DNA of 55,680 nucleotides. Origin: Ilumatobacteraceae bacterium (lineage in GTDB: Bacteria > Actinomycetota > Acidimicrobiia > Acidimicrobiales > Ilumatobacteraceae). The translations under genes were made by a program, and so were the position numbers. Below are positions 40,090 through 50,645 of this stretch, one piece after another. Positions within the stretch are counted from its first letter, which is position 1. Each line of letters opens with the position of its first letter. The notes under the pieces are model-generated. The model saw nothing but the letters and a program-made list of their open reading frames with translations, was not told the origin of the DNA and did no database searches. The stretch spans positions 1 through 55,680 of the forward strand of contig JAKMEY010000029.1 in assembly GCA_022425725.1 (NCBI GenBank). Reading direction: 5' to 3'.

Positions 40090-40096
40090 GTAGGTG

Positions 40097-41176
40097 ATGG
40101 GAGACGTGCTCGAAATGATGATCGATGATCTCCGGCAACTTGTAGAAGCCGAGTCACCCTCGAGCGACCCGCAATTGTTGGCACGATCGGCTGAGGTAGT
40201 TGCCAATCTCATAGAACGGCATTTAGGAACGCGTCCAACCCTCATCGATGAGGGGGCGGGTCCGCACGTGCACTGGACCGGAGGCGGTGACCCAAAGGTG
40301 CTCATTTTGGGGCACCACGACACCGTGTTTCCCTCAGGCACCCTCGACCAGCGGCCGTTCAACGTCGAGAACGGCCGAGCCACCGGGCCGGGCGTATTCG
40401 ATATGAAAGCCGGAATTGTGCAAGCAATTCATGCGGTTGCCTCAATGAACGACCGCTCAGGAGTCGAAATATTGCTCTCGTGCGATGAAGAAGTTGGGTC
40501 AAAGACGTCGAGATCGCTTCTCGAAGAGCGAGCCATTGCGTGCGGAACGGTGCTCGTATTGGAGCCTAGTGGCGACGGCGGAGCGCTAAAGACAGGCCGA
40601 AAGGGCACCGGCACCTTCGAAGTCGTGATCGGTGGTCGAGCCGCACATGCCGGACTCGAGCCTCATCGAGGCGTGAACTCACTTGTTGAAGCAGCGCATC
40701 AGGTGCTCGCAATCGCAGAGTTTGCTGATGATCTGCAGGAGACGACGGTGACCCCAACGGTGGCACATGCGGGCACGGCCGACAATGTTGTCCCAGCCGA
40801 AACTCGAATTCGGGTCGATGTCAGGGTGACGTCGGCAGAAGAAGCACACCGCATCGAAGCCGCATTTGCAGATCTTGCTCCGGTGAATCCAGAGGCAACC
40901 ATTGAGGTGAATGGTCGGGTCGGTCGCCCACCGATGCCTGAATCAGCCTCGGCTGAGCTCATGCCGCTTGCTCTCGCTCACGACGCCTCTGTTGTCGGAG
41001 TGGCGGTCGGAGGAGGCAGCGACGGGAACTTCACCGCCGCACGCGGTGTTCCGACACTTGATGGACTCGGTGCCGTGGGAGGCGGAGCCCATGCCGATCA
41101 CGAATACATCGAAGTTGACACCATGCCCGGCCGCGCAGATTTGCTCGCAGCCATTATCGGGGCTCGCACCAGTTGA
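40097..41176 (+). CDS. M20-family metallopeptidase (carboxypeptidase G2-like)
   Basis: A 359-aa di-zinc hydrolase. Metal ligands are readable: His and Asp in LILGHHDTVFP (about 74-84), Asp in GPGVFDMKAG (about 99-108), the catalytic and metal Glu pair in SCDEEVGS (about 132), and the last His in GGGAHADHEYIE (about 331-342). A dimerisation domain (about 172-285) interrupts the catalytic one. This matches the glutamate carboxypeptidase/M20A group more than ArgE or DapE. The substrate is unknown. It converges on argG with 9 nt between stops. Confidence 0.87.
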   Translation: MGDVLEMMIDDLRQLVEAESPSSDPQLLARSAEVVANLIERHLGTRPTLIDEGAGPHVHWTGGGDPKVLILGHHDTVFPSGTLDQRPFNVENGRATGPGVFDMKAGIVQAIHAVASMNDRSGVEILLSCDEEVGSKTSRSLLEERAIACGTVLVLEPSGDGGALKTGRKGTGTFEVVIGGRAAHAGLEPHRGVNSLVEAAHQVLAIAEFADDLQETTVTPTVAHAGTADNVVPAETRIRVDVRVTSAEEAHRIEAAFADLAPVNPEATIEVNGRVGRPPMPESASAELMPLALAHDASVVGVAVGGGSDGNFTAARGVPTLDGLGAVGGGAHADHEYIEVDTMPGRADLLAAIIGARTS

Positions 41177-41185
41177 CGCGAGCGT

Positions 41186-42541
<1,356 letters not shown>

Positions 42542-42967
42542 TCAGGGCGAAATAGCACGCGGCGTACCAACCCAGGAAGCGAGGGAGGAACCCGCTCCCG
42601 CAAGGCCGAGAACGATTTCAACGACGCCGAGCCGGGTGACTCGACCGAGGTCGACAGCACCGATTAGCACGATGACCGCCCCGGCCAGCACGCCAACTTT
42701 CCATGTTCGGTGCGAACCACCGATCGCCAAAATGAGGGCGAGAAAAGGGGCAACGAATGGCACGAGGTTGATCGCAAGGTGCCGGCCATTTGCGGGCGGG
42801 CCGAGCCACCAAGTACTAAGACCCACTTGCCTGCTCACTGCCCATACCGAGGCAAGCCCGATGACGACCCCAATCCATGTGAGGGTGACGGTCGCTTTCC
42901 ATCCACCGCTCATTTCACGACCGCGACCAGGCGGTGCCGGAGGTGTGAGATCGTCGGGGAGCGCCAT
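42542..42967 (-). CDS. Small membrane protein of unknown function
   Basis: A 141-aa protein with a Pro/Gly/Arg-rich cytoplasmic head (LTPPAPPGRGREMSGG) and four hydrophobic segments (about 25-45, 66-82, 90-108, 112-130). No known domain is recognised. It lies 27 nt upstream of argG on the same strand and may be co-transcribed. ATG 42967 is divergent from the glycosyltransferase gene, with a 66-nt gap that contains the glycosyltransferase -10. Confidence 0.7.
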   Translation of the reverse strand: MALPDDLTPPAPPGRGREMSGGWKATVTLTWIGVVIGLASVWAVSRQVGLSTWWLGPPANGRHLAINLVPFVAPFLALILAIGGSHRTWKVGVLAGAVIVLIGAVDLGRVTRLGVVEIVLGLAGAGSSLASWVGTPRAISP

Positions 42968-43019
42968 TGCCGCCAGTGTAGGTGCGATCGCCCGAACCTA
43001 CTGATGGACAGTTCGTCGG

Positions 43020-43025
43020 TAGCCT
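43020..43025 (+). promoter_or_regulatory. -10 element of glycosyltransferase gene, leaderless layout
   Basis: TAGCCT with an 8-nt spacer before ATG 43034. The same hexamer precedes hom. Confidence 0.5.
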
Positions 43026-43033
43026 GTGATGCC

Positions 43034-43780
43034 ATGAACTCGTCGTCAGCAACCACTTCGGCTCCGCCGATGCTGTCGATCTTTTATCCAATGTGGAATG
43101 AAGAGGAGTACATCGAGCGGGCGATTGCCTACGGCCGTCGTTCGTGTGAGCGCATGATCATCTCAGGCGAGATCGCCGATTACGAGCTCATCATCATTAA
43201 CGATGCATCGACCGATGCCACCGCTGCTATTGCCGACCGGCTCGCAGAAGAAGATTCGCGCGTTCGTGTTGTCCACCACCCGACGAACCGAAAACTCGGC
43301 GGCTCAATGCGGTCAGGATTCGCTGCCGCGCAAGGTGACATCGTGCTCTATACCGATGCTGACCTGCCGTTTGATCTCAATGAACTGCCCCGCATTGTTC
43401 GACTGCTTCGTGAGTACGAGGCTGACATTGTGAGCGCGTATCGCTTTGACCGAACCGGTGAGGGAGCACTTCGGGCGGTGTACACCACGGTCTACAACAC
43501 GCTGATTAAGGCGGCCTTCGGTGTTCGGGTTCGGGATATCAACTTTGCATGCAAACTGGTGAGCCGAAAGGTGCTCGACTCAGTCGAACTGAAGAGTGAA
43601 GGTTCGTTCATTGATGCTGAGCTCATTATCCGGGCTCAACGTGAAGGTTTTGAAGTGATGCAGATGGGCGTCGACTATTTCCCAAGGACGCGTGGCGAAT
43701 CGACACTTTCATCACCGGCAGTTATTCGAAAGATGCTTTCAGAGATGTGGACGCTGCGCCGCGATCTCCGGCGGTCATGA
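43034..43780 (+). CDS. Family 2 glycosyltransferase (dolichyl-phosphate mannose synthase-like)
   Basis: A 248-aa GT-A enzyme using a nucleotide sugar. LSIFYPMWNEEEYIERAI opens the fold, LIIINDASTDATAAIADRL and the metal-binding DADLP (in VLYTDADLPFD, about 105) follow, and the acceptor region has NFACKLVSRKVL. There is no C-terminal membrane helix, so it probably works at the membrane surface on a polyprenyl phosphate. Actinobacteria use such enzymes for lipomannan or protein mannosylation; the exact product is unknown. A 106-nt gap to the next gene holds a TTGACA at 43805 but no matching -10. Confidence 0.85.
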   Translation: MNSSSATTSAPPMLSIFYPMWNEEEYIERAIAYGRRSCERMIISGEIADYELIIINDASTDATAAIADRLAEEDSRVRVVHHPTNRKLGGSMRSGFAAAQGDIVLYTDADLPFDLNELPRIVRLLREYEADIVSAYRFDRTGEGALRAVYTTVYNTLIKAAFGVRVRDINFACKLVSRKVLDSVELKSEGSFIDAELIIRAQREGFEVMQMGVDYFPRTRGESTLSSPAVIRKMLSEMWTLRRDLRRS

Positions 43781-43886
43781 TCGACACGACGTCTGCTCCG
43801 CTCCTTGACACTGTTCGTTCGAACATTGCCGTAGTTCGTTGTGTTGTTTTCCCGTCGCACTCACCCTGTAACGCCGTGTATCGCAC

Positions 43887-44975
43887 ATGATGTTCAACCG
43901 CTACCGCCGATGGATACCTGCTCTCGTTGCAGCTCTTTTGCTTGTTGTTGTCGCAATCGTTGGTGGGACGTCGGGCGGCGACGATGTTGCTGATGAGCCG
44001 GTGGTGTCGTCGACGACTATTCCTGTGACGACCACCACCACGACGACCGTCCCGAAGGTTCCTCTGTCACGCAATCTCGAACGCGGAACCACCGGAGACG
44101 ACGTCGAAATGTTGCAGCAACGGCTTGCCGATATCGGATTCGACCCAGGTCCGATTGACGGAGTCGTTGGCACGTTGACGAAGCAGGCTGTGTGGGCGTA
44201 CGAAAAGTTGGTGATGGGGGTGCCTCGTCAAGACGCAACCGGAGTGGTGACTCCAGCCCTATGGGATCGGATGCAAGAGCCGCTGATGGTGCGACCACGT
44301 CGTCCCACCGGTGGTCTCCAAAACCACACCGAGATCTACCTTGAGGAGCAGGTGCTCGTTGTCTTTCACAAGGACGTGCCAGCGCTCATCACTCATATCT
44401 CATCGGGAGAGCTCGACGAGTTCGGAGAGCCGGCGTTGTATTGCGAGGTCGTTACCTACGACACAGATTCTGAGGGTGAACTCCTCGAAGAGCCAATCAC
44501 CAGAGAGATCTGTGCATACGCGAAGACTCCGGGTGGAGTATTCGAATATCGGCGCCTTGTCGAAGGCACACGCAATGGCCCACTTGGCGACATGTGGAAT
44601 CCGGTGTACTTCAACTACGGAATCGCTGTCCACGGAGCAATTCAAGTGCCAGCCGAGCCGGCCTCACATGGCTGTGTTCGAATTCCGATGCATATCTCCG
44701 AATACTTCCAGTCGCTGGTCGAACTCGGTGAATCGGTGCTCGTGTGGAACGGTGTCAGCGAGCCTGAAGACGTGACATACAGCGAGAGCCTTCCGAGTTT
44801 CGATGGAAGTGTGCCGAATCCGAACCCCACGACGACAACCTCAACGACGACGACGACCACCACGACCACGACGACGACGGTCGCTCCGACCACAACGGTT
44901 GCGCCGACGCCGGAAGTGTCGACAACATCGACGACCTCCTCATCAACTTCGACGACGACCACTGTTGCCGAGTAG
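43887..44975 (+). CDS. L,D-transpeptidase with peptidoglycan-binding domain and Thr-rich tail
   Basis: A 362-aa secreted, membrane-anchored enzyme that forms 3-3 cross-links in peptidoglycan or attaches proteins to it. It has an N-terminal anchor (about 9-28), a Thr-rich linker (about 40-55), a PG-binding domain (LERGTTGDDVEMLQQRLADIGF with DGVVGTLTKQAVW, about 64-110), then a YkuD domain with AVHGAIQ and the catalytic SHGCVRIP (Cys about 267). The last 60 residues are almost only Thr, Ser, Val and Pro; a tail after the catalytic domain is unusual. ATG 43887 and ATG 43890 are both possible. Confidence 0.9.
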   Translation: MMFNRYRRWIPALVAALLLVVVAIVGGTSGGDDVADEPVVSSTTIPVTTTTTTTVPKVPLSRNLERGTTGDDVEMLQQRLADIGFDPGPIDGVVGTLTKQAVWAYEKLVMGVPRQDATGVVTPALWDRMQEPLMVRPRRPTGGLQNHTEIYLEEQVLVVFHKDVPALITHISSGELDEFGEPALYCEVVTYDTDSEGELLEEPITREICAYAKTPGGVFEYRRLVEGTRNGPLGDMWNPVYFNYGIAVHGAIQVPAEPASHGCVRIPMHISEYFQSLVELGESVLVWNGVSEPEDVTYSESLPSFDGSVPNPNPTTTTSTTTTTTTTTTTTVAPTTTVAPTPEVSTTSTTSSSTSTTTTVAE

Positions 44976-45042
44976 GGCATAGGCCTCTCGTGGGGACGTG
45001 CACGTTCTTTCGTTGCATGAGGTTCTGCGTAGAAACGTACCT

Positions 45043-45960
45043 CTAGCGCGAAATCGCCGTCTTATTCTGAGCGATTGACCGATCACTCCGAGCTCGAGCG
45101 ACAGTCTCGACTGCGACCACCACTAGAGCGAGCCAGACCGTGGCAAACCCGATGAACCTCGCAGTGGTCATCGTCTCGCTATAGGCCAGCCAGCCGAGCA
45201 AGAAATTGATGATGGGCACCATCCATCCGATAGGGCCAAGCAAGGTGAACGGCACTCGAGGGGCGGCATGGGCGAATAAGAGGAGTGGAGCAGCGGTAAC
45301 TAGACCTGTTGCGGCGAGCAGCACCCAGTCAAACCCCGATGCGAGTTCGCCGACACCACCCGTTCGTGTGAGTGAGATGATGACCACAATGATTGCGATC
45401 GGCAGCAAGGTCGTGACCTCGCCGGTCAAACTATGGATCGGGTCGAGCGGAACTCGACGTTTCACCAAGCCATAAAAAGCCCAACTTCCTCCGAGAGCGA
45501 ACGACAGCCACGGCACTTGTCCGTATGAGGCGGTGAGGATTGAAATTGAGACGATAACGAGAATGATCGCAACGACTCGCATGGGAGTGAGCCGCTCTCC
45601 GAGGATGGTGACACCGATTGCCATCGTGATGAGCGGGGCAAGGAAGTAGCCAAGCGCAGTTTCGAGAACCCTCCCCGAAACGATTGCGCCCACATATGTC
45701 GACCAGTTGATGATGAGCAGCCCGGCAGCTGGCAGCAAAAACCGTCGAACGTTGCGATCTTGCAGGGCGGTGAGCACGGTCGAGAAATTGCCGCGTATCG
45801 TGATGAACACCCACAGCACGACGACCGCGGCGATGACTCGCCAGCCGATGAGGTCAACTGCCGAAAATTCGTCGAGCAGTTTCCAGAATGCGGTGAGGCT
45901 GCCCCAGAGGGCGTACGCAATGATCGCCGAGCGAACACCACTCTGAGCACGAGAATCCAC
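45043..45960 (-). CDS. rarD: RarD-like EamA-family transporter
   Basis: A 305-aa membrane protein with ten predicted helices in two EamA repeats. IAYALWGSLTAFWKLL and RVIAAVVVLWVF match the RarD subgroup, as do NWSTYVGAIVSGRVLETALGYFLAPL and LLFAHAAPRVPFTLLGPIGWMVPIINFLLG. RarD was named for a chloramphenicol phenotype; its natural substrate is not established. GTG 45960 is chosen because TATGTT ends 6 nt upstream; GTG 45966 is the alternative. It is divergent from pgi with about 45 nt between starts. Confidence 0.87.
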   Translation of the reverse strand: MDSRAQSGVRSAIIAYALWGSLTAFWKLLDEFSAVDLIGWRVIAAVVVLWVFITIRGNFSTVLTALQDRNVRRFLLPAAGLLIINWSTYVGAIVSGRVLETALGYFLAPLITMAIGVTILGERLTPMRVVAIILVIVSISILTASYGQVPWLSFALGGSWAFYGLVKRRVPLDPIHSLTGEVTTLLPIAIIVVIISLTRTGGVGELASGFDWVLLAATGLVTAAPLLLFAHAAPRVPFTLLGPIGWMVPIINFLLGWLAYSETMTTARFIGFATVWLALVVVAVETVARARSDRSIAQNKTAISR

Positions 45961-45966
45961 CGACAC

Positions 45967-45972
45967 AACATA
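45967..45972 (-). promoter_or_regulatory. -10 element of rarD, leaderless layout
   Basis: Minus-strand TATGTT, the 6-nt spacer GTGTCG, then GTG 45960. Confidence 0.45.
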
Positions 45973-45992
45973 TTCGGGCGAAGTGATCTCAG

Positions 45993-45998
45993 TAGTGT
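45993..45998 (+). promoter_or_regulatory. -10 element of pgi, leaderless layout
   Basis: TAGTGT with a 7-nt spacer before GTG 46006. The in-frame ATG at 46000 is only 1 nt from the box and would be too close to a leaderless start. Confidence 0.45.
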
Positions 45999-46005
45999 CA
46001 TGTCA

Positions 46006-47562
46006 GTGAATTATCTCAACGACGTGCGCGCTGATGACCGGACACTCCGGGAACTGTTTGCCGTCGACCCTTCTCGGGCTCAGCGTTACGTTGCTCAACT
46101 TGCTGGCCTCCGCATCGACTGGTCTCGTCAACCGGTCACCGACGAGGTTCTCGGCTCGTTGAGGTCTGCTGCCCGTACAGCTGGGGTATGCGAGCGCTTC
46201 CAGGCACTTGCAGGGGGCGAACCTGTCAATGTCACCGAGGGTCGAGCCTCGCTACACATGGCGCTTCGAGCAGAGCCTGATGCGACGTTTGAAGTTGACG
46301 GGGGCAATGTGATGTCGGAGATACACGCCGAACTGACACGTATGGGTGCGTTCGCCGAGAAGGTTCGCGCGAATCCTGAGTTCACCGACATTGTCAATAT
46401 CGGAATCGGTGGATCAGACCTCGGTCCGGCGATGGCTGCTGAGGCGCTGGTCGGCGACGCTCTTCCACGTCTTCGAGCTCACTTTGTGTCGAACATTGAT
46501 GCTTCGGACATCACGTCGGTGCTCGACAAGGTTCAACCGAAGTCAACCTTGTTCGTCATTGTCTCGAAGACATTTGGCACGTTGGAGACGTTGACAAATG
46601 CGCGGGTTGCACGGCAATGGGTGACTGATGCCCTCGGTGTGTCTGCGGTGAAAGATCATTTTGTTGCGGTGTCGACGGCTTCGGAGAGAGTTGAAGAGTT
46701 TGGCATTAGTGCCGATGCAACCTTTGGGTTTTGGGACTGGGTTGGTGGTCGATACTCGCTGTGGTCAGCAGTCGGGCTGTCGGTGATGCTGCTCGTGGGA
46801 CCAGAACGCTTTGCTGAGTTGCAGGCCGGGGCACGAGATGTTGATGCTCACATGATGGAAACGCTTGCTGACGATGATCGGCTCGACGACAACGTGGTGG
46901 TGACCCTTGCCCTTATCGGCTTGTTGCACCGCAATGTGCTGAATCGTCCCTCGAAAGCGGTGATTCCCTACGTGCACGAACTCCGACGATTTCCTGCGTA
47001 CTTGCAGCAACTCGATATGGAATCAAATGGCAAGTCGGTGACGTCTGCCGGCATGCCTGTCACCGGCCCCACCGGGCCAGTGATTTGGGGTGAGCCAGGA
47101 ACAAACAGCCAACACGCCTTCTTCCAACTTCTTCATCAAGGCACCGATGTCATTCCGGTTGATTTCATTGGTGTCGCTCGACCGAGACACGACCTGATCA
47201 CACAGCATGATGCGTTGTTTGCGAATCTGATTGCCCAAGCCCAAGCTCTCGCTTTCGGGCGGGCATCCCACGAGGAGCCTCATCGCAACTTTGATGGAAA
47301 TCGGCCAAGCACGCTGATTCTTGCCGAGCAACTCGATGCCCGAACCTTGGGGCAACTCATAGCGCTCTACGAGCACATTGTGTTTATCCAAGGAGCGATG
47401 TGGGGAATTAACAGTTTTGATCAGTGGGGTGTCGAGTTAGGTAAGGAACTCGCAAGCGCTCTCACCACTGCGCTGTCAGATGCCGGTAGTGACATCGATC
47501 GAGACGCGGACTCAGCAACCGTCGCAACAGTGCAGTGGTATCGGGCGCATAAAGCCCGGTGA
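46006..47562 (+). CDS. pgi: Glucose-6-phosphate isomerase
   Basis: Interconverts glucose 6-phosphate and fructose 6-phosphate. About 518 aa, with DIVNIGIGGSDLGPAMA (about 127-143), the signature FGFWDWVGGRYSLWSAVG (about 242-259), the catalytic Glu in QQLDMESNGKSV, GEPGTNSQHAFFQLLHQG, and the C-terminal NSFDQWGVELGK. GTG 46006 is chosen from the promoter layout; ATG 46000 adds two residues. It converges on glgX with 11 nt between stops. With ppgK and glgX it covers part of glycogen and glucose use. Confidence 0.95.
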   Translation: MNYLNDVRADDRTLRELFAVDPSRAQRYVAQLAGLRIDWSRQPVTDEVLGSLRSAARTAGVCERFQALAGGEPVNVTEGRASLHMALRAEPDATFEVDGGNVMSEIHAELTRMGAFAEKVRANPEFTDIVNIGIGGSDLGPAMAAEALVGDALPRLRAHFVSNIDASDITSVLDKVQPKSTLFVIVSKTFGTLETLTNARVARQWVTDALGVSAVKDHFVAVSTASERVEEFGISADATFGFWDWVGGRYSLWSAVGLSVMLLVGPERFAELQAGARDVDAHMMETLADDDRLDDNVVVTLALIGLLHRNVLNRPSKAVIPYVHELRRFPAYLQQLDMESNGKSVTSAGMPVTGPTGPVIWGEPGTNSQHAFFQLLHQGTDVIPVDFIGVARPRHDLITQHDALFANLIAQAQALAFGRASHEEPHRNFDGNRPSTLILAEQLDARTLGQLIALYEHIVFIQGAMWGINSFDQWGVELGKELASALTTALSDAGSDIDRDADSATVATVQWYRAHKAR

Positions 47563-47573
47563 GAGGTCGTTTC

Positions 47574-49715
47574 TTACGTGGTGGAGCGCTCGAGAACGAG
47601 CGTGGTTCTGCCCGGAATGACGAACTCTGCTCCTGCGACCAGTGCCTCGTCGCTCCCTTGCCCGATCTCTGGTCGAGATGAATCGAATTTGATCGTCCAT
47701 GACGAGCCCCAACGCTCCGGTGGCAATGTCCACGTCAGCTCAAGCGGGCTTGCAGAAAAGATGCACATGAAGGTGTCATCGATGATTCGATTTCCGAAGC
47801 GATCAGGAATGGTGATTGCTTCGCCGTTGAGAAAGACACCAACGGCCTGGGCGAATCCTTGTTCCCAGTCAGACGAGGTCATTTCTTCGCCGTCAGGACG
47901 GAACCATGCCATGTCGTCATTGTCACGAAGTGGTCGACCTTGAAACCATCTGCGGCGTTTGAAGATCGGATGCGATGATCGAAAGGCGATAAGCCGTTGC
48001 ACCCAGAGGTGCATATCGCTGTCAAGGTTCTCCCAGTTGACCCAACTCAATTCACTGTCGTGGCAATATGCGTTGTTATTGCCCCGCTGTGTGCGTCCGA
48101 TTTCGTCTCCGCTCAGCAACATTGGCACCCCTTGGGAAAGAAGCAATGTTGCGAGCAGGTTCCGCTGCTGCTGATGACGAAGTTCGTTGATTGAAGCATC
48201 ATCGGTTGGCCCTTCAGCGCCGTGATTCCATGACCGATTGTGAGACTCCCCGTCGCGGCTCTCTTCGCCGTTGTCATCGTTGTGTTTCTCGTTATAACTG
48301 ACGAGGTCTGAGAGGGTGAATCCGTCATGACAGGTGACGAAGTTGATCGATGCGGTCGGCCGCCGCGTGTCTGACCGGTAGAGGTCTGACGACCCTGTGA
48401 AGCGTTGGGCGAACGTGGCAAGGCGAGCATGTTCTCCACGCCAGAAATCACGCATGGTGTCTCGGTAATCGGCATTCCATTCAGACCATTTCGGTGGGAA
48501 GTTTCCAACCTGATAGCCGCCTTCACCGACATCCCAGGGTTCAGCGATGAGTTTGACCTGCGAGAGCACTGGGTCCTGGTGGATGATGTCGAAGAACGCG
48601 GATAGACGATCTACTTCGAAAAGTTCGCGAGCCAGGGCCGAGGCGAGATCGAATCGGAATCCGTCGACGTGCATATCGAGCACCCAGTGTCGAAGGCTGT
48701 CCATGATGAGCTGCAACACGTGTGGGTGTCGCATGTTGAGAGAGTTTCCGCATCCGGTGAAATCGAGGTAGTGGCGGGGTTCGTCATCGACAAGTCGGTA
48801 GTACGCATGGTTGTCGATACCTCGCATCGAGAGGGTTGGTCCGAGATGATTGCCTTCTGCGGTGTGGTTGTAGACCACATCCAAGATGACTTCGATACCT
48901 GCGGAGTGGAGCGCCTTGACCGTTTCTCGGAACTCATCTGCCGGATCTGCCCCGATCTGCGCCCCGTATTCGTTGTGGGCGCTGAAATATCCGATCGTGT
49001 TGTAACCCCAGTAGTTCTTGCGACCTTGTTGAATGAGGTGATGGTCATGAATGAACTGATGGATAGGCATCAGTTCGATCGCAGTAACTCCGAGCTGTAC
49101 GAGATGTTCAATGATCGCAGAATGACGCAACGCGGTGTAGGTGCCCCGTTGCTCTGGAGGAATGTCAGGGTGCTGCATGGTGAACCCTCGGACATGAGCC
49201 TCGTAGATGATGCTCTCGTGGGTTGGGGTTTTGAGTAATTCGTCGCCACTCCAGTCAAAGGAACGGTCGTGGACAACACTGAGTGGAACGAATGGCGCCG
49301 AATTCTCAGAGCTTGTTGAGTCGGGGTCATCAAGGTCGTAGGCGAAGCACGCGGTATTCCAGTCGAGTTCGCCGTCAATGCGGTGCGCGTAGGGGTCGAG
49401 CAGCACCTTGTTGTCGTTGTGCCAGAGCCCGGCATCGGGATTCCATTCTCCGTGAACTCGGTATCCGTAATGCTGACCTGGTGTGACGTCAGGGAGGTAT
49501 GCGTGCCAGACGTGGCCATCGACCTCGTGCAGGTCAATTCGTTGTTCGTCTAATGATTGGTCGCCAGGGCCGCCGAAGAGGCACAATTCGACATGTTCCG
49601 CGCTTGAAGAAAAGAGAGCGAAGTTTGTTCCCGTTCCATCGAACGTTGCTCCGAGTGGATGCGGGTCGCCAGCCCACACCCTTCGATGGCGTGATGGATG
49701 GGAATCATGACTCAC
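47574..49715 (-). CDS. glgX: Glycogen debranching enzyme GlgX
   Basis: Hydrolyses alpha-1,6 branches of phosphorylase-trimmed glycogen. The 713-aa product has an N-terminal CBM48 domain (HPLGATFDGTGTNFALFSSSAEHVELCLF), then a GH13 barrel with VILDVVYNHTAEG, the nucleophile region DGFRFDLASAL, the acid Glu in LIAEPWDVGEGGYQVG, and FVTCHDGFTLSDLVSYN. The C-terminal beta domain ends in IPGRTTLVLERS. GTG 49715 is chosen over ATG 49763 because CAGAAT ends 6 nt upstream and the family N-terminus begins here. It stands alone, away from other glg genes. Confidence 0.94.
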   Translation of the reverse strand: MSHDSHPSRHRRVWAGDPHPLGATFDGTGTNFALFSSSAEHVELCLFGGPGDQSLDEQRIDLHEVDGHVWHAYLPDVTPGQHYGYRVHGEWNPDAGLWHNDNKVLLDPYAHRIDGELDWNTACFAYDLDDPDSTSSENSAPFVPLSVVHDRSFDWSGDELLKTPTHESIIYEAHVRGFTMQHPDIPPEQRGTYTALRHSAIIEHLVQLGVTAIELMPIHQFIHDHHLIQQGRKNYWGYNTIGYFSAHNEYGAQIGADPADEFRETVKALHSAGIEVILDVVYNHTAEGNHLGPTLSMRGIDNHAYYRLVDDEPRHYLDFTGCGNSLNMRHPHVLQLIMDSLRHWVLDMHVDGFRFDLASALARELFEVDRLSAFFDIIHQDPVLSQVKLIAEPWDVGEGGYQVGNFPPKWSEWNADYRDTMRDFWRGEHARLATFAQRFTGSSDLYRSDTRRPTASINFVTCHDGFTLSDLVSYNEKHNDDNGEESRDGESHNRSWNHGAEGPTDDASINELRHQQQRNLLATLLLSQGVPMLLSGDEIGRTQRGNNNAYCHDSELSWVNWENLDSDMHLWVQRLIAFRSSHPIFKRRRWFQGRPLRDNDDMAWFRPDGEEMTSSDWEQGFAQAVGVFLNGEAITIPDRFGNRIIDDTFMCIFSASPLELTWTLPPERWGSSWTIKFDSSRPEIGQGSDEALVAGAEFVIPGRTTLVLERSTT

Positions 49716-49721
49716 CCCTGA

Positions 49722-49727
49722 ATTCTG
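49722..49727 (-). promoter_or_regulatory. Possible -10 element of glgX, leaderless layout
   Basis: Minus-strand CAGAAT, the 6-nt spacer TCAGGG, then GTG 49715. Confidence 0.45.
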
Positions 49728-49772
49728 CCCGCCGTGCGCTCTCAACCCGACATTTTCGGGCATGATTGAGAG

Positions 49773-50645
49773 ATGGCTGAAGCAAAAACGATTGAGCGAG
49801 TGGGTGTCATTGGTTGCGGATTGATGGGTTCAGGCATCGCCGAAGTGTGTGCACGCGCTGGGCTTGAAGTGCTGGTTCGCGAGGCCTCCGCTGAGGCGGC
49901 TGAGGCAGGCCGTGCTCGTCTCGTGACATCATTTGACCGTGGTGTGACCGCAAACAAAATGACTGAAGATGAGCGCGATGCAGCAATGGAGCGCTTGTCA
50001 TTTACCACCGATATCGGCGACCTCTCCGATAGGGACCTTGTTGTCGAAGCGATTATCGAAGACGAAGAAATGAAGGTCGATCTGTTTCGTGATCTCGACC
50101 AAGTGTTGACGAATTCAGACGCAATACTCGCCTCGAATACGTCGTCGATACCGATCATGAAGCTTGGAACAGCGACATCTCGCCCAGAGCAGGTCATTGG
50201 GATTCACTTCTTCAATCCGGTGCCTGTTCTTCGGTTGGTTGAACTCGTCGAGAGTTTGATGACATCGGAAGAAACATCATTGCGGGCGGAGGCCTTCGCC
50301 GGAAATGTGCTGTCAAAGCGCGTCATTAGGTCGCAAGACCGTGCCGGATTTGTCGTGAACGCGTTGCTCATCCCGTATCTGTTGTCGGCGATCCGAATGA
50401 TGGAGTCAGGTTTTGCCTCGGCAGACGACATCGATATCGGCATGGTCGAGGGTTGTAGCCATCCGATGGGGCCTCTTCGCCTCACCGACCTCATCGGGCT
50501 CGATACCACTTTGGCCGTGTCAGAGAGCCTCTATGAAGAGTTCAAAGAGCCGCTCTACGCTCCGCCGCCGTTGCTGTCTCGGATGGTTGATGCCGGTCTT
50601 CTTGGCCGAAAGTCTGGCCGCGGTTTCTACGACTATCGGCGCTGA
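49773..50645 (+). CDS. 3-hydroxyacyl-CoA (3-hydroxybutyryl-CoA) dehydrogenase
   Basis: A 290-aa NAD(P)-dependent enzyme oxidising 3-hydroxyacyl-CoA. The NAD fold is VGVIGCGLMGSGIAEVCARAG. The catalytic His-Glu pair is in GIHFFNPVPVLRLVELV, after the SNTSS loop. The C-terminal domain has FVVNALLIPYLLSAIRMMESG and ends GLLGRKSGRGFYDY, as in FadB2/Hbd. The ATG may follow a CATGAT -10 (49761-49766, 6-nt spacer). The stop overlaps pafB by 1 nt, so it may share a transcript with the WYL pair. Confidence 0.93.
   Translation: MAEAKTIERVGVIGCGLMGSGIAEVCARAGLEVLVREASAEAAEAGRARLVTSFDRGVTANKMTEDERDAAMERLSFTTDIGDLSDRDLVVEAIIEDEEMKVDLFRDLDQVLTNSDAILASNTSSIPIMKLGTATSRPEQVIGIHFFNPVPVLRLVELVESLMTSEETSLRAEAFAGNVLSKRVIRSQDRAGFVVNALLIPYLLSAIRMMESGFASADDIDIGMVEGCSHPMGPLRLTDLIGLDTTLAVSESLYEEFKEPLYAPPPLLSRMVDAGLLGRKSGRGFYDYRR

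Noticed and set aside
43805-43810. TTGACA before the L,D-transpeptidase gene as a -35
   Set aside because: No -10-like hexamer lies 16-18 nt downstream, so the promoter was not called.
45019-45043. Possible terminator GAGGT...ACCTC between the L,D-transpeptidase and rarD genes
   Set aside because: The stem is short and bulged with no T-run; support is too weak to call.
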